Shown: piece after piece, positions 9,609-19,089 of the stretch
Layout of the letters: each line of letters opens with the position of its first letter
Numbering within the stretch: position 1 is the first letter of the stretch
Origin: Candidatus Lustribacter telmatis
GTDB lineage: Bacteria > Vulcanimicrobiota > Vulcanimicrobiia > Vulcanimicrobiales > Vulcanimicrobiaceae
NCBI GenBank assembly: GCA_003164045.1
Contig: PLRU01000090.1
Coordinates: 49,532-113,531, forward strand
Direction: 5' to 3'
Length of the DNA: 64,000 nucleotides
Translations under genes and position numbers: made by a program
Notes under the pieces: model-generated
Databases searched by the model: none
The model's input: only the letters and a program-made list of their open reading frames with translations
What the model was told of the DNA's origin: nothing

Positions 9609-9918
9609 ACCAAATGCCGAGTTGGTTTTTTACGTCGTCGGAGGCCATGGTCTTCGGGTCCCACGGCGGCGAGAAGGTCAGGTCTACCTTACAGCGGTCG
9701 ACGCCGTCGAGGCCTTCGACCTTGGACTGCACCGCTTGGGTGAACATCGGACCGACCGGGCACATCGGCGAGGTCAGCGTCATCACGACCGTGACGTTCT
9801 TGGCCTCTTCGTCTTCGATGATCACGTCGTAGACCAGCCCGAGCTCCATGATCCCCATGTGGAGCTCGGGGTCCTGGACTTCGGCTAGGGCTTCGCGGAC
9901 GATCTCTTGTGTAACCAT
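9607..9918 (-). CDS. SufT/MIP18-like metal-sulfur cluster assembly protein
   Basis: The 103-residue protein belongs to the DUF59 (MIP18/PaaD/SufT) family: VREALAEVQDPELHMGIMELGLVYDV, then TLTSPMCPVGPMF with the conserved cysteine, then VDLTFSPPWDPKTMA. Family members help mature Fe-S proteins. The start MVTQEIVREAL at 9918 is chosen because GAGGGAG lies just upstream; the longer ORF start adds a basic, unconserved stretch. It stands alone here, without other suf genes. It converges on the monooxygenase gene and is divergent from clpC. Confidence 0.88.
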   Translation of the reverse strand: MVTQEIVREALAEVQDPELHMGIMELGLVYDVIIEDEEAKNVTVVMTLTSPMCPVGPMFTQAVQSKVEGLDGVDRCKVDLTFSPPWDPKTMASDDVKNQLGIW

Positions 9919-10232
9919 ATCGCTCCCTCGAACCGCTCCGGGCGCCCGGCGGTTCCGTCTACTGTACCGCAATAGAGTGCGGCATCATCTCGCTGCGTAC
10001 GCCTTAATGTCTAGCGACGAAGAAAGCGCATTTTCCACAGGAGGGCGCAGGGTCATCCCCGGAACGGGCACGGGGCGTACAGCAGTCGGGGTGTTCCGTC
10101 CGCCAAAGGGCTAAACGTTTGAAACCACCGCAACCCGAAGTAAGTTAAAGGAGAAACCCTCACTCCTGGAGCGATTCGGAAGTAACGGGTACGCAGGGAG
10201 CGAGATCACCGCTCGGGGAGTTCAGAGCCGTT
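9919..10232. other. Intergenic region upstream of clpC
   Basis: About 310 bases separate the SufT-like gene and clpC, which are divergent, so both promoters should lie here. A GGGGAG stands 13 bases before the clpC start. I saw no CIRCE (TTAGCACTC-N9-GAGTGCTAA) element and no clear heptad-repeat CtsR site. A 35-codon ORF (10008-10114) has no ribosome site and is not called. Confidence 0.6.
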
Positions 10233-12734
10233 ATGTCTATGTGGGAACCGTTTACCGAACGCGCACGCCGGAGCATCGTTCTGGCGCAAGAAGAGGCGCA
10301 GCGTCTCGGTAACAATTATATTGGGACCGAGCACATTCTGTTGGGGATTATCTCCGAGGGTGAAAGTCTTGCGGCCAAAGTGCTGGAGACGCTCGGCGTT
10401 AATCTTTCGAAGGTACGCCAAGAGGTCGAGGCGATCGTCGGCCGCGGCGGACAGACCGTCCAGCAAGAGATGGTCTTCACCCCGCGCGCCAAGCGCGTGA
10501 TTGAGTTGGCCTTCGAAGAAGCCCGGCAACTGAACCATAACTACATCGGTACGGAACATTTGCTGCTTGGCCTCATCCGCGAGGGTGAAGGCGTCGCGGC
10601 CCGCGTGCTCACGAACCTCGGCGTCGACCCGGCCAAGGTTCGCGTCCAGACGACCTCACTGCTCGGTGCCGAGGGCCAGCCGCCCGCGCCGAAGGGCAAG
10701 TCCAAGACGCCGACCCTCGATGCGTACGGTCGCGACCTAACCGTGCTCGCCCGCGAAAACAAATTGGACCCGGTCATCGGCCGTGCGTCAGAGATCGAAC
10801 GCGTCATTCAGATCCTCTCGCGCCGCACCAAGAACAACCCCGCGCTCATCGGCGAACCCGGCGTCGGTAAGACGGCGATCGCCGAGGGCCTCGCGCAGCG
10901 CGTCATCAAGGCTGAGGTTCCCGAGCCCCTGCGCGACAAGCGCGTGATCACGCTTGACCTCGCCGGGCTCGTCGCCGGCACCAAGTACCGCGGCGAGTTC
11001 GAAGAGCGCATGAAGCGCGTGATGGACGAGATCCGTGGCGCCGCCGGTGAGATCATCCTCTTTATCGACGAGCTGCACACGCTCGTGGGCGCCGGCGCGG
11101 CCGAAGGCGCGATCGACGCGTCCAACATCATCAAGCCGGCACTTGCTCGCGGCGAGCTGCAATGCATCGGCGCGACCACGCTCAACGAGTTCCGCAAGTA
11201 CATCGAAAAGGACTCGGCCCTCGAGCGACGCTTCCAGCCGGTCATGGTCGGCGAGCCGTCGGTCGAGGAGACCGTCGAGATTCTCAAGGGCCTGCGCGAA
11301 CGCTATGAAGCGCACCACAAGGTCGTCATCACGGACGAAGCGCTCGTGGCTGCCGCGAAGCTCGGCGACCGCTACATCAGCGATCGTTTTCTGCCCGATA
11401 AGGCCGTCGATCTGATCGACGAAGCGGCTTCACGCGTGCGCTTGCAAGCGACGTTGCCGCCGCAATCGATTCGCGACGTCGACAACGAGATTCGCAAAGT
11501 CAAACAAGAAAAAGACGCCGTCGTCAAGTCGCAAGAATTCGAGAAGGCCGCGCAGATCCGCGACCGCGAGGAAAAACTTCGCCTCGAGAAGCAGCGGCTC
11601 GAGCAAGAGTGGGCTGAGAAGAAGAAAGCCGACGCCGACAAGGTCATCAAAGTTACTGAGGAAGACGTTGCGCACATCGTCAGCTCGTGGACCAAGATTC
11701 CGGTCGCGCGTCTCGAGCAGACCGAATCGACGAAGCTCCTGGGCATGGCCGATCAACTGCACAAGCGGATCGTCGGGCAAGACGCTGCGGTCAACGTCGT
11801 CACGCGGGCGATCCGCCGTTCGCGGGCCGGCCTCAAGAATCCGAAGCGCCCGATCGGCTCGTTCATCTTCCTCGGCCCCACGGGCGTCGGGAAGACCGAA
11901 GTCGCGCGTTCGCTCGCGGAATATCTCTTCGATGACGCCGAGTCGATGGTCCGCATCGATATGTCGGAATATATGGAGAAATACGCCGTATCGCGACTCG
12001 TCGGCGCACCTCCCGGGTACGTCGGTTATGAAGAAGGCGGTCAGCTGACCGAAGCCGTGCGGCGCCGTCCGTACGCGGTCGTGCTGCTCGATGAAATCGA
12101 GAAGGCGCATCCGGACGTGTTCAACTTGCTGCTGCAAGTGCTCGAAGACGGACGCCTCACCGATTCTCAAGGCCGCGTCGTCGACTTCAAAAACGTCTTG
12201 ATCATCATGACGTCCAACGTCGGTGCGACCGGCATGACGACGACGAGCGACATCGGTTTCCGCCCGCAAAAAGATACCGGCGCGACCGACGAGCAGAACT
12301 ACGAGAAAATGAAGAACAAAGTGCTGGAAGAGGTCAAACACACGTTCCGGCCCGAGTTCCTTAATCGTGTCGACGAAGTCGTCGTGTTCCATCAGCTGAC
12401 GCGCCCGCAGATCGAAGAGATCGTCGGACTCGAACTCGAGAAAGTCGTCCGCGAAGTCAAGGCGCAAGAAATGCACCTCGAAGTCACGGAAGACGCAAAG
12501 CAGCTGCTTGCGAAAAAAGGCTGGGATCCGCAGTTCGGAGCGCGTCCGCTCCGCCGCGCGATCCAGCGTGAGGTTGAGGACGAACTTGCCGAAGAAATGC
12601 TCAAGGGCACCTTCGGCAGCGGCGATCGCATCCTCGCGGAAGTGAATCCGGACAATCCGGACAAGCTGCGCTTCTCGAAGATTCCCTTGGTTGAGCCGCC
12701 TCCGCAGCCGATCCAGGAAATCCAGCCCGCCTAA
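10233..12734 (+). CDS. clpC: ClpC-type AAA+ unfoldase (ATP-dependent Clp protease ATP-binding subunit)
   Basis: The 833-residue chaperone unfolds proteins for the ClpP peptidase. Domains in order are two Clp-N repeats (both with NYIGTEH, residues 28-34 and 103-109), first AAA+ module with Walker A GEPGVGKT (207-214), a UVR segment ([21 protein letters not shown], about 430-460), which separates ClpC from ClpA and ClpB, and second AAA+ module with Walker A GPTGVGKT (about 548-555), plus a C-terminal D2 small domain. Length is normal for ClpC. The usual ClpC partners McsA, McsB and CtsR are not adjacent. A second Met two codons in is an alternative start. Confidence 0.97.
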   Translation: MSMWEPFTERARRSIVLAQEEAQRLGNNYIGTEHILLGIISEGESLAAKVLETLGVNLSKVRQEVEAIVGRGGQTVQQEMVFTPRAKRVIELAFEEARQLNHNYIGTEHLLLGLIREGEGVAARVLTNLGVDPAKVRVQTTSLLGAEGQPPAPKGKSKTPTLDAYGRDLTVLARENKLDPVIGRASEIERVIQILSRRTKNNPALIGEPGVGKTAIAEGLAQRVIKAEVPEPLRDKRVITLDLAGLVAGTKYRGEFEERMKRVMDEIRGAAGEIILFIDELHTLVGAGAAEGAIDASNIIKPALARGELQCIGATTLNEFRKYIEKDSALERRFQPVMVGEPSVEETVEILKGLRERYEAHHKVVITDEALVAAAKLGDRYISDRFLPDKAVDLIDEAASRVRLQATLPPQSIRDVDNEIRKVKQEKDAVVKSQEFEKAAQIRDREEKLRLEKQRLEQEWAEKKKADADKVIKVTEEDVAHIVSSWTKIPVARLEQTESTKLLGMADQLHKRIVGQDAAVNVVTRAIRRSRAGLKNPKRPIGSFIFLGPTGVGKTEVARSLAEYLFDDAESMVRIDMSEYMEKYAVSRLVGAPPGYVGYEEGGQLTEAVRRRPYAVVLLDEIEKAHPDVFNLLLQVLEDGRLTDSQGRVVDFKNVLIIMTSNVGATGMTTTSDIGFRPQKDTGATDEQNYEKMKNKVLEEVKHTFRPEFLNRVDEVVVFHQLTRPQIEEIVGLELEKVVREVKAQEMHLEVTEDAKQLLAKKGWDPQFGARPLRRAIQREVEDELAEEMLKGTFGSGDRILAEVNPDNPDKLRFSKIPLVEPPPQPIQEIQPA

Positions 12735-12756
12735 CATTTCCCAGAGCGAGTAAACC

Positions 12757-15700
12757 GTGGCGGTTGCGGCGAATACGCCACGGTTGACTCCTTTTGCCCT
12801 GTGGCGATCGCGCTTGCCGGCGTCGATCGGAAATTGGTTCGCACGCGACCTGACCCGTGCTGCTCTCGACCTCGCTGAAGCGGGCCGCGTCACCCTACGC
12901 TCCGTTGAAGGCGCGAAGATCGAGGCTACCGTTGCCGACCAAGGCGGGGTTTCGTGTTCCGTCGAGTGGGCCACGGGAACGGGGCCGCAGGCGCTGCGTA
13001 GCGTGTGCACGTGCGGTTCGACCGGCGTGTGCGAACACGTCGTGGCGACGCTCGAGACCGTCCGCCGGGCCGACGAGGCGCCGGTGCCGATCGATCCCGC
13101 CGATGCGGAGATCGACCTGACGTGGCTGCCCGCAACCGACCTCGAAGCGCCGCGCGCTCGTGCCCGCAGCGTGTGGCCGGTTATCTCGTCGACCGACGGC
13201 AAGGTGCTCTCCGGCGCGCTGTATCTCGATACGCCGCGGTTGCGCGGCGTCATCCGCGATGCGGAATCGATCCTCGCGATGATGGAATCGACGCCGGCCG
13301 ACGACTGGGATAACGCCGACCGCGAACTGATCCGCGACGAAGCGGTGCAAGAAGCCTTCGGCACCCGCGTCTCGCAGCGTGCGCTCGCTCGCGCGTTGTT
13401 CCGCCTCGCGCGCCATCCGCGTACGCGATTTGACGATGAGCCTGGCGCCAACCGGCATCCGGTGGAACTCGTGCCGTTCGATATTGACGTTCGCGGAATA
13501 CGTCTACGCGCCGTGCGGGAAGGCGACCGGTTCGTTCCGGCGCTCGAGCGCGGCAACGGAGAACGCTTTACGCCCCATGGCGCCCTGATCGTCGATGGAC
13601 CGCCGTCGTGGCTGGTCGTCAATCGCACGGCGTATTTGCTCGACGATAGTTTTGATGCGAAGCGCGTGGTTGCGGCGGCGGCGGCGCAGATGCCGGCCAA
13701 CGGCAGTGCGACGAACGGGAAGCATCCGTCGATCGGCACGATCGCGCGCGTGGCGCCATTTCTTTCCGCCGAAGACCGCCATGAGCTCGGCGTCGTCGAT
13801 GCGGAAGCGCCGGCAGCATTAGCGCGCTTACGCTGGAGCGACGGAGCGTTGATCGGCCGGTTGTCGTTTATCGACCGCAAGAGCGAAGCACATGCTCCAT
13901 TCTCCGTGCACGGTGCGGTCGCGGCGAACAACGGACGCTTCGTGCGTTTTGCACCCGCGACGGCGCGCGCGTTCGCGCATCGCTTCCTTGAAGCTGGGTT
14001 CGTTCCACGCGGCGGAGATGCGTTCGCCCTGCACGATGTCGAACGTGCGGCGAATTTCGTGCGCGAAGTCGTCGGCGATTGGGATGACGTTGACGTCGTG
14101 CTCGACGACTCACTCACCGCCGTTGCGGCCGGTGAATCGGCCATCGACGTCTCGATCTCCGCCCGTCCGACCGATGTCGACGGCGAGCGCGACTGGTTTG
14201 AGCTCAACGTCGACGTCTTCGTCGGCGATGGGACCGCGCTCACGCCAAAAGAACTCGCCGCCCTCTTGCAGTCCAGTGGCCGCTACGCAGAAGTACGGGG
14301 GAAGCTATTCGACGTCGAGGCGTTGCGCATGCGGCGCACGCTCCTCGCCGAGCTGAACGACCGGCGTCGCACCGGAATGGCGGCGCTCGTCGCGCTGCAC
14401 GACGAGATTCACGAAGCATTCGGCGACGTCGCGCTCCCGGAAGAAGTCGAGATCTTGCGCGAGCGTCTACGTAATTTTGAAGGCATAGCCAGCATCGAAC
14501 CGCCGACCGCCGTCGCGGCAACGCTGCGCGATTATCAACGGCGCGGCCTCGATTTCTTAGATTATCTGCGCTCGTTTAAATTCGGCGGCGTTCTTGCAGA
14601 CGAGATGGGGCTGGGGAAATCGCAAGCGCTTTCGTCTTTGGTTTTAACGCCCGACGGGTGGCGCCGTTTTGGCGATCTGAAGCTCGGCGATCCGATCATG
14701 AATGCGCAAGGCGGCATTTCGCGCGTCACTGGGATTTTTCCGCAGGGAAAACTTGAATCGTTCCGAGTCAAGTTCTCTGATGGAGCCAGTACGCTTTGTT
14801 CTGACGATCATCTGTGGCTCGTCAATTCACCGCTCCGCAAATCGCGTGGCAATCCGCCTCGGGTGAAGACGTTGCGCGAAATTCGCGAGCGCCTACACGA
14901 TGCGGCCGGAAACGCGCGTCATTTCATTCCCATTGCCGAACCGATGCACTTCGAGCGGAACGACGAGCTTACGGTACCGCCGTATCTGCTGGGGTGCATT
15001 CTCGGCGACGGAAACATCACTCATCGTGTGGTGAGTTTGGCGAATGCGGACGTTGAGCTACTCGAGGAATGCCGCGCGTTACTTCCGACGGGTACCGATC
15101 TCGTTCACAAGGCCGCGTATGACTACGTCATTCGTCCGCAGCGAGATGCCGACGGGCGACTGGGCAGTCATCATGTTCGCAGCGCCTTGCGCGAACTCGA
15201 TCTGATGGGCTGCGGGTCGGCAACGAAGTTCGTCCCGCAGCAGTACTTGTATGCGAGCGTCTCCGATCGCCTAGCGGTGCTGCAGGGCTTGATGGATACC
15301 GACGGCAGTGTTTCACTCAAGGACAATCATGTCGAGTTTACGTCGGTGTCGGAGATCCTGGCGCAAGACGTCGCGTTCCTCGTGCGCTCGCTAGGCGGTG
15401 TCGCTCGGCTCCGCATTAAGGCCAAGCCGACATACACCTATAAGGGTGAAAAACGTATCGGAAAGCCCGCGTATCGCGTCTCAATCGCGATGCCGCCGGA
15501 TTACAATCCGTTCCGCCTTTCGCGTAAGGCCGATTCGTATCGGGGACGCGTGAAGTATCATCCCGTACGCGCGATCGTTGAGATTATTCCGGAGGGCGAC
15601 GCCGAGATGCAGTGCATCGCGGTCGATTCGCCCGACCATCTCTACGTTACTGATGACTTCATCGTCACGCATAACACGCTCCAAGTAATCGCGCAGCTCT

Positions 15701-16986
15701 TGCACCGCAAGGAAGTTGACGGAGCCGCTCCTGCGCTTGTGATCGCGCCGACCTCGGTTACGCACACGTGGGAAAACGAAATTGCCCGGTTCGCGCCAAA
15801 CTTGACGACCCTGCGCCTGCAATCGGGCGCGGATCGCGCGCAACGTTATGCAGAGCTCGAAAATTACGACGTCATTATCACGTCATATGCTTTGGCGCGG
15901 CTTGATGCAGAGCAATTGGAACGCTTCAACTTTCGTACGCTGATTCTCGATGAAGCGCAGAACGCGAAGAACCCAAGCTCGCAAATTGCCAAAGTCGTGC
16001 GCAATCTGCGCGCGGATCATCGTTTGGCGCTAACCGGTACGCCCGTTGAAAACTCGCTACGCGATCTGTGGTCGATCTTTGCCTTTGTCGAACCGGGATT
16101 ACTCGGGTCAGAGGCGTCGTTCCGCCGGCGGTTTGAGAACCCGATTGCCGAGGGCGACGAAGTTGCGGCGCATCAACTGCGGTCGCGGCTTGAGCCGTTC
16201 GTGCTTCGCCGAACCAAAGAAGATGTGGCGCGCGAGCTTCCTGAGCGCACGGAACAGATCATCGAGTGTGATCTCTCGCCGTTGCAGCGCCGGCTCTATC
16301 GCGGTATCGCCGAGGCCGCGCGTCGCGATGTCATCGCAAACATCGGCGGCGAGAACGGTATGGAAGGCGCGACGGTCCACGTGCTGGCGGCGCTGACGCG
16401 CTTGCGCCAGGTCTGCGCGCATCCCGGGCTCATTCTGCCCGAGTACATCGACGAACCTGAAGCGAGCGGCAAGTTCGACGCGTTCATCGAGACGGTCGAA
16501 GAAGTGCTCTCCGGCGGTCACAAAGTGCTCGTATTCTCGGCGTTTGCCTCGATGCTCAAGATCATGCGCACGGCACTCTCGAAGCGTGACGTCGTCTTGG
16601 GGTATCTCGACGGCTCGACGAAAGATCGCGATCGTCAGGCCGAGGTTGAACGCTTCATGTCGGCCGACGGTCCGCCCGTGTTCTTGTGTTCCCTCAAAGC
16701 GGGCGGCGTCGGCTTGACGCTCACCGCAGCCGATTACGTCATCCTCTACGATCCGTGGTGGAACCCGGCGGTCGAACGTCAGGCGATCGACCGCACGCAT
16801 CGCATCGGGCAAACGCGTCCGGTCACGGCGTACCGGATGGTGACCGCCGGTTCGGTTGAAGAAAAGATTCGCGCGCTCGCCGAGCGCAAGAGCGCGCTCT
16901 CGCGTTCGGTCATCAAAGCCGACAGCGCGATCGCGAAATCGCTCACCAAAGACGATCTCGAGTTTCTCTTCGCCGACCCCGCGTAA
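12757..16986 (+). CDS. SNF2-family DNA helicase with SWIM zinc finger, interrupted by an intein
   Basis: The 1409-residue precursor would give a 1057-residue helicase after splicing. The N-terminus has a SWIM-type zinc motif (CTC at 84-86, CEH at 92-94). The RecA-like domain 1 has motif I split by the intein (DEMGLGK at 615-621, then TLQ from 974), LILDEAQNAKNP (DExx box) and LALTGTPVENSLRDLW. Domain 2 carries LCSLKAGGVGLTLTAADYV and DRTHRIGQ. SNF2 enzymes are ATP-driven DNA translocases; the bacterial SWIM-containing type has no settled role. The start is GTG, 22 bases after clpC. Removing residues 622-973 restores the canonical DEMGLGKTLQ, the main proof of the intein boundary. Confidence 0.95.
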   Translation: MAVAANTPRLTPFALWRSRLPASIGNWFARDLTRAALDLAEAGRVTLRSVEGAKIEATVADQGGVSCSVEWATGTGPQALRSVCTCGSTGVCEHVVATLETVRRADEAPVPIDPADAEIDLTWLPATDLEAPRARARSVWPVISSTDGKVLSGALYLDTPRLRGVIRDAESILAMMESTPADDWDNADRELIRDEAVQEAFGTRVSQRALARALFRLARHPRTRFDDEPGANRHPVELVPFDIDVRGIRLRAVREGDRFVPALERGNGERFTPHGALIVDGPPSWLVVNRTAYLLDDSFDAKRVVAAAAAQMPANGSATNGKHPSIGTIARVAPFLSAEDRHELGVVDAEAPAALARLRWSDGALIGRLSFIDRKSEAHAPFSVHGAVAANNGRFVRFAPATARAFAHRFLEAGFVPRGGDAFALHDVERAANFVREVVGDWDDVDVVLDDSLTAVAAGESAIDVSISARPTDVDGERDWFELNVDVFVGDGTALTPKELAALLQSSGRYAEVRGKLFDVEALRMRRTLLAELNDRRRTGMAALVALHDEIHEAFGDVALPEEVEILRERLRNFEGIASIEPPTAVAATLRDYQRRGLDFLDYLRSFKFGGVLADEMGLGKSQALSSLVLTPDGWRRFGDLKLGDPIMNAQGGISRVTGIFPQGKLESFRVKFSDGASTLCSDDHLWLVNSPLRKSRGNPPRVKTLREIRERLHDAAGNARHFIPIAEPMHFERNDELTVPPYLLGCILGDGNITHRVVSLANADVELLEECRALLPTGTDLVHKAAYDYVIRPQRDADGRLGSHHVRSALRELDLMGCGSATKFVPQQYLYASVSDRLAVLQGLMDTDGSVSLKDNHVEFTSVSEILAQDVAFLVRSLGGVARLRIKAKPTYTYKGEKRIGKPAYRVSIAMPPDYNPFRLSRKADSYRGRVKYHPVRAIVEIIPEGDAEMQCIAVDSPDHLYVTDDFIVTHNTLQVIAQLLHRKEVDGAAPALVIAPTSVTHTWENEIARFAPNLTTLRLQSGADRAQRYAELENYDVIITSYALARLDAEQLERFNFRTLILDEAQNAKNPSSQIAKVVRNLRADHRLALTGTPVENSLRDLWSIFAFVEPGLLGSEASFRRRFENPIAEGDEVAAHQLRSRLEPFVLRRTKEDVARELPERTEQIIECDLSPLQRRLYRGIAEAARRDVIANIGGENGMEGATVHVLAALTRLRQVCAHPGLILPEYIDEPEASGKFDAFIETVEEVLSGGHKVLVFSAFASMLKIMRTALSKRDVVLGYLDGSTKDRDRQAEVERFMSADGPPVFLCSLKAGGVGLTLTAADYVILYDPWWNPAVERQAIDRTHRIGQTRPVTAYRMVTAGSVEEKIRALAERKSALSRSVIKADSAIAKSLTKDDLEFLFADPA
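14620..15675 (+). other. Intein with LAGLIDADG homing endonuclease in SNF2 Walker A motif
   Basis: This is an in-frame insertion of 352 codons between GLGK and TLQ of the helicase. Position 1 is Ser, the splicing block A reads LVLTPDGW at positions 7-14, and a block-B-like CSDDHLW lies at 60-66. Two LAGLIDADG-type motifs (LLGCILGDG, 123-131; LQGLMDTDG, 221-229) indicate a homing endonuclease, both ending in the Gly-Asp-Gly or Thr-Asp-Gly acid position. Block F/G is CIAVDSPDHLYVTDDF ... IVTHN, with the terminal His-Asn at 351-352 and Thr as the +1 extein residue. All residues required for class 1 splicing are present, so both splicing and endonuclease look intact. Confidence 0.95.
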
Positions 16987-17040
16987 TCCGGCCCGCCGCA
17001 CCCAGGACCTCACGCCCGGCCTAAACAACGAGCGCTTATC

Positions 17041-18672
17041 ATGAAAGCGTCCGCGGCGATCGCCGAAATCCTCAAACGCGAAGGCGTGGAGATCCTGTTC
17101 GCCTATCCGCGCAACGCCGTCATCGAGGCCGCTGCGGAAAACGACATCCGCCCGATCATCGTGCGCCAAGAGCGAATCGCGGTACACATGGCCGACGCCG
17201 TCGCACGGCTTTCGCGCGGCAAGAAGATCGGCGTGTTCGCGTGTCAGCACGGCCCGGGCATCGAGAACGCGTACGGTTCGGTTGCGCAAGCGTACTCCGA
17301 ATCGATTCCGCTGTTGATCTTGCCCGGCGGCTACGCGACGCGTATCGCGCACGTGCCGGATAATTTCAATGCTACGATCGTGATGTCGCACGTTTCCAAG
17401 CACGCCGAACCGATCACCTCGGGTGCCGAAGTGCCGAACATCTTGCGGCGCGCGTTCTCGCTGCTGCGTAACGGACGCCATCGTCCGGTCGTCGTCGAGA
17501 TTCCGAATGACCTCTACGACGCCGAAGTTCCGGAACCGCTCGACTACGAGCCGGTCTACGCAACGCGCAGCGGCCCCGATCCGGCCGACGTGCAGCGCGC
17601 GGCCGAGACGCTCGTCGCCGCGAAGCGGCTCGTGATTTACGCGGGCGCCGGCATCCATTGGGGCAACGCGTACGCGGAGCTCAAAGAATTGGCCGAATTA
17701 CTGGGGTCGCCCGTGTGCACGAGCCTCGAGGGCAAGAGCGCCTTTGATGAGACGCATCCGCTCGCGCTCGGCGCGGGCGGTGCCGCGATGCCGAAAACCG
17801 TGCGCCACTTCCTCGATAATGCCGACGTTATTTTCGGCGCCGGCTGCAGCTTCTCCGAGAACTCGTTCGCGGTGAAAATGCCGAAGGGCAAAACGATCGT
17901 TCATCTCACGAGCGATGCCAACGACTTGAACAAGTCGGTACGTTCGCAAGTCGGTCTCGCCGGCGACACGCAGCTCGCCTTGCGCGCGCTCGTCGATGCC
18001 TGCCGCCAACTTCTCGACGGCACCTCGAGCGACCCGACGCGCGCGCACGCGGAGATCGCCTCGGTCGAAGCCGCCTGGCTTGCCGAATGGATGCCGAAAC
18101 TTACGTCGAGCGACACGCCGATCAGCCCGTATCGCGTGCTGTGGGATCTGCAGCATACCGTCGATAAAGCCCAGACGATCATTACCCACGATGCGGGCAG
18201 CCCGCGCGATCAGCTCACACCGTTCTGGAAATCGACCGCACCGCTCAGCTATCTCGGCTGGGGCAAAACGACGCAGCTCGGCTACGGCCTCGGCTTGGCG
18301 ATGGGCGCCAAGCTGGCGTGTCCCGACAAGCTCTGCATCAACGTCTGGGGCGACGCCGCGATCGGCTTCACGGGCATGGACTTCGAAACGGCCGTGCGCG
18401 AACGCATTCCGATCCTATCGATCCTGCTCAACAACTCCGCGATGGCGATCGAGCTCAACGTTATGCCGGAGGCGACGAAGAAGTATCGCTCGACGGATAT
18501 TTCGGGCGACTACGCCGCAATGGCCCGCGCGTTCGGCGGCTACGGCGAGCGCATCACCAAGCCCGAGGAAATCATCCCAGCGATCAAGCGCGGCATCGAG
18601 CAAACGCGCGCCGGCAAGCCCGCGCTGCTCGAGTTCATCACGGCGCAAGAAACGAAGGCGTCGCGCTACTAG
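17041..18672 (+). CDS. Thiamine diphosphate-dependent enzyme (acetolactate synthase-like superfamily)
   Basis: The 543-residue protein has the three-domain ThDP decarboxylase/carboligase plan. The N-terminal pyrimidine-binding domain has the activating Glu44 in VRQERIAVHMADAVARL; the central domain follows (LVIYAGAGIHWGNAYAEL). The C-terminal diphosphate-binding motif starts WGDAAIGFTGMDFE and ends ILLNN. The family includes acetolactate synthases, benzoylformate decarboxylases and oxalyl-CoA decarboxylases; none is clearly favoured. No regulatory ilvH-like gene is nearby, which argues against a biosynthetic acetolactate synthase. It lies 54 bases after the SNF2 gene and converges, with a 4-base overlap, on the STAS-like gene. 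Confidence 0.85.
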   Translation: MKASAAIAEILKREGVEILFAYPRNAVIEAAAENDIRPIIVRQERIAVHMADAVARLSRGKKIGVFACQHGPGIENAYGSVAQAYSESIPLLILPGGYATRIAHVPDNFNATIVMSHVSKHAEPITSGAEVPNILRRAFSLLRNGRHRPVVVEIPNDLYDAEVPEPLDYEPVYATRSGPDPADVQRAAETLVAAKRLVIYAGAGIHWGNAYAELKELAELLGSPVCTSLEGKSAFDETHPLALGAGGAAMPKTVRHFLDNADVIFGAGCSFSENSFAVKMPKGKTIVHLTSDANDLNKSVRSQVGLAGDTQLALRALVDACRQLLDGTSSDPTRAHAEIASVEAAWLAEWMPKLTSSDTPISPYRVLWDLQHTVDKAQTIITHDAGSPRDQLTPFWKSTAPLSYLGWGKTTQLGYGLGLAMGAKLACPDKLCINVWGDAAIGFTGMDFETAVRERIPILSILLNNSAMAIELNVMPEATKKYRSTDISGDYAAMARAFGGYGERITKPEEIIPAIKRGIEQTRAGKPALLEFITAQETKASRY

Positions 18673-18989
18673 GCTGAAATCAGGATGCGCTGCGCCGAGA
18701 TAAGGGCCGGCGCGTCCACGATCCAGGTGCCGTCGAGGCCGACTTCGCGCAGCAGCGCTCGCCCGGTTGGCGGCACGCTGGTGAAGCAGACGCGGGCATC
18801 ACGGTAGCGGCCGTGCAGCGATTCGGCGAGTTCGCACAAAGCGTCCCAAGACCACCGCGCAGTCCATTGCAGCGAAATGACGATCGTGCGGCCGCGTGCC
18901 GCCGCGTTGCCGAGGGAGTCGGAGACTTTCCGCGCGATGGCGGAGGTAAAATCGCCGACGGGGAGGATGACGGTCGTGGCGTTTTCCAT
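18669..18989 (-). CDS. Small STAS-like domain protein
   Basis: The 106-residue protein (start MENATTVILPVGDF) has the alternating strand-helix pattern of a STAS domain: VILPVGDFTSAIARKVSDSLGNAAARG, RTIVISLQWTARWSWDALCELAESLHG, ARVCFTSVPPTGRALLREVGL. In STAS anti-anti-sigma factors a Ser/Thr sits at the start of the helix after strand TIVISL; here that position falls in QWTARWS. It is transcribed divergently from the pirin gene and is not next to an anti-sigma kinase or sigma factor. The fold assignment is by pattern only, and its partner is unknown. Confidence 0.6.
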   Translation of the reverse strand: MENATTVILPVGDFTSAIARKVSDSLGNAAARGRTIVISLQWTARWSWDALCELAESLHGRYRDARVCFTSVPPTGRALLREVGLDGTWIVDAPALISAQRILISA

Positions 18990-19089
18990 GGCCGCATCAT
19001 CGCGCCGGACCTTGGGAAGGCCCTCGGGTGGGCCTGGCAATCCGCGCGGTTGCAGCCGTTGCAACCCGGGTGCGGTTATGGTGAAGGCG

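Noticed and set aside
10008-10114. 35-codon ORF upstream of clpC
   Set aside because: No ribosome site, no membrane or domain pattern; Gly/Arg-rich.
11430-14243. 937-codon minus-strand ORF
   Set aside because: It is antisense across clpC and the SNF2 gene, both with strong family motifs; its translation is Ser/Arg/Ala-rich without any domain. It is a GC-rich shadow ORF.
16108-17658. 516-codon minus-strand ORF
   Set aside because: Spans the ends of two plus-strand genes with family motifs; no motifs of its own.
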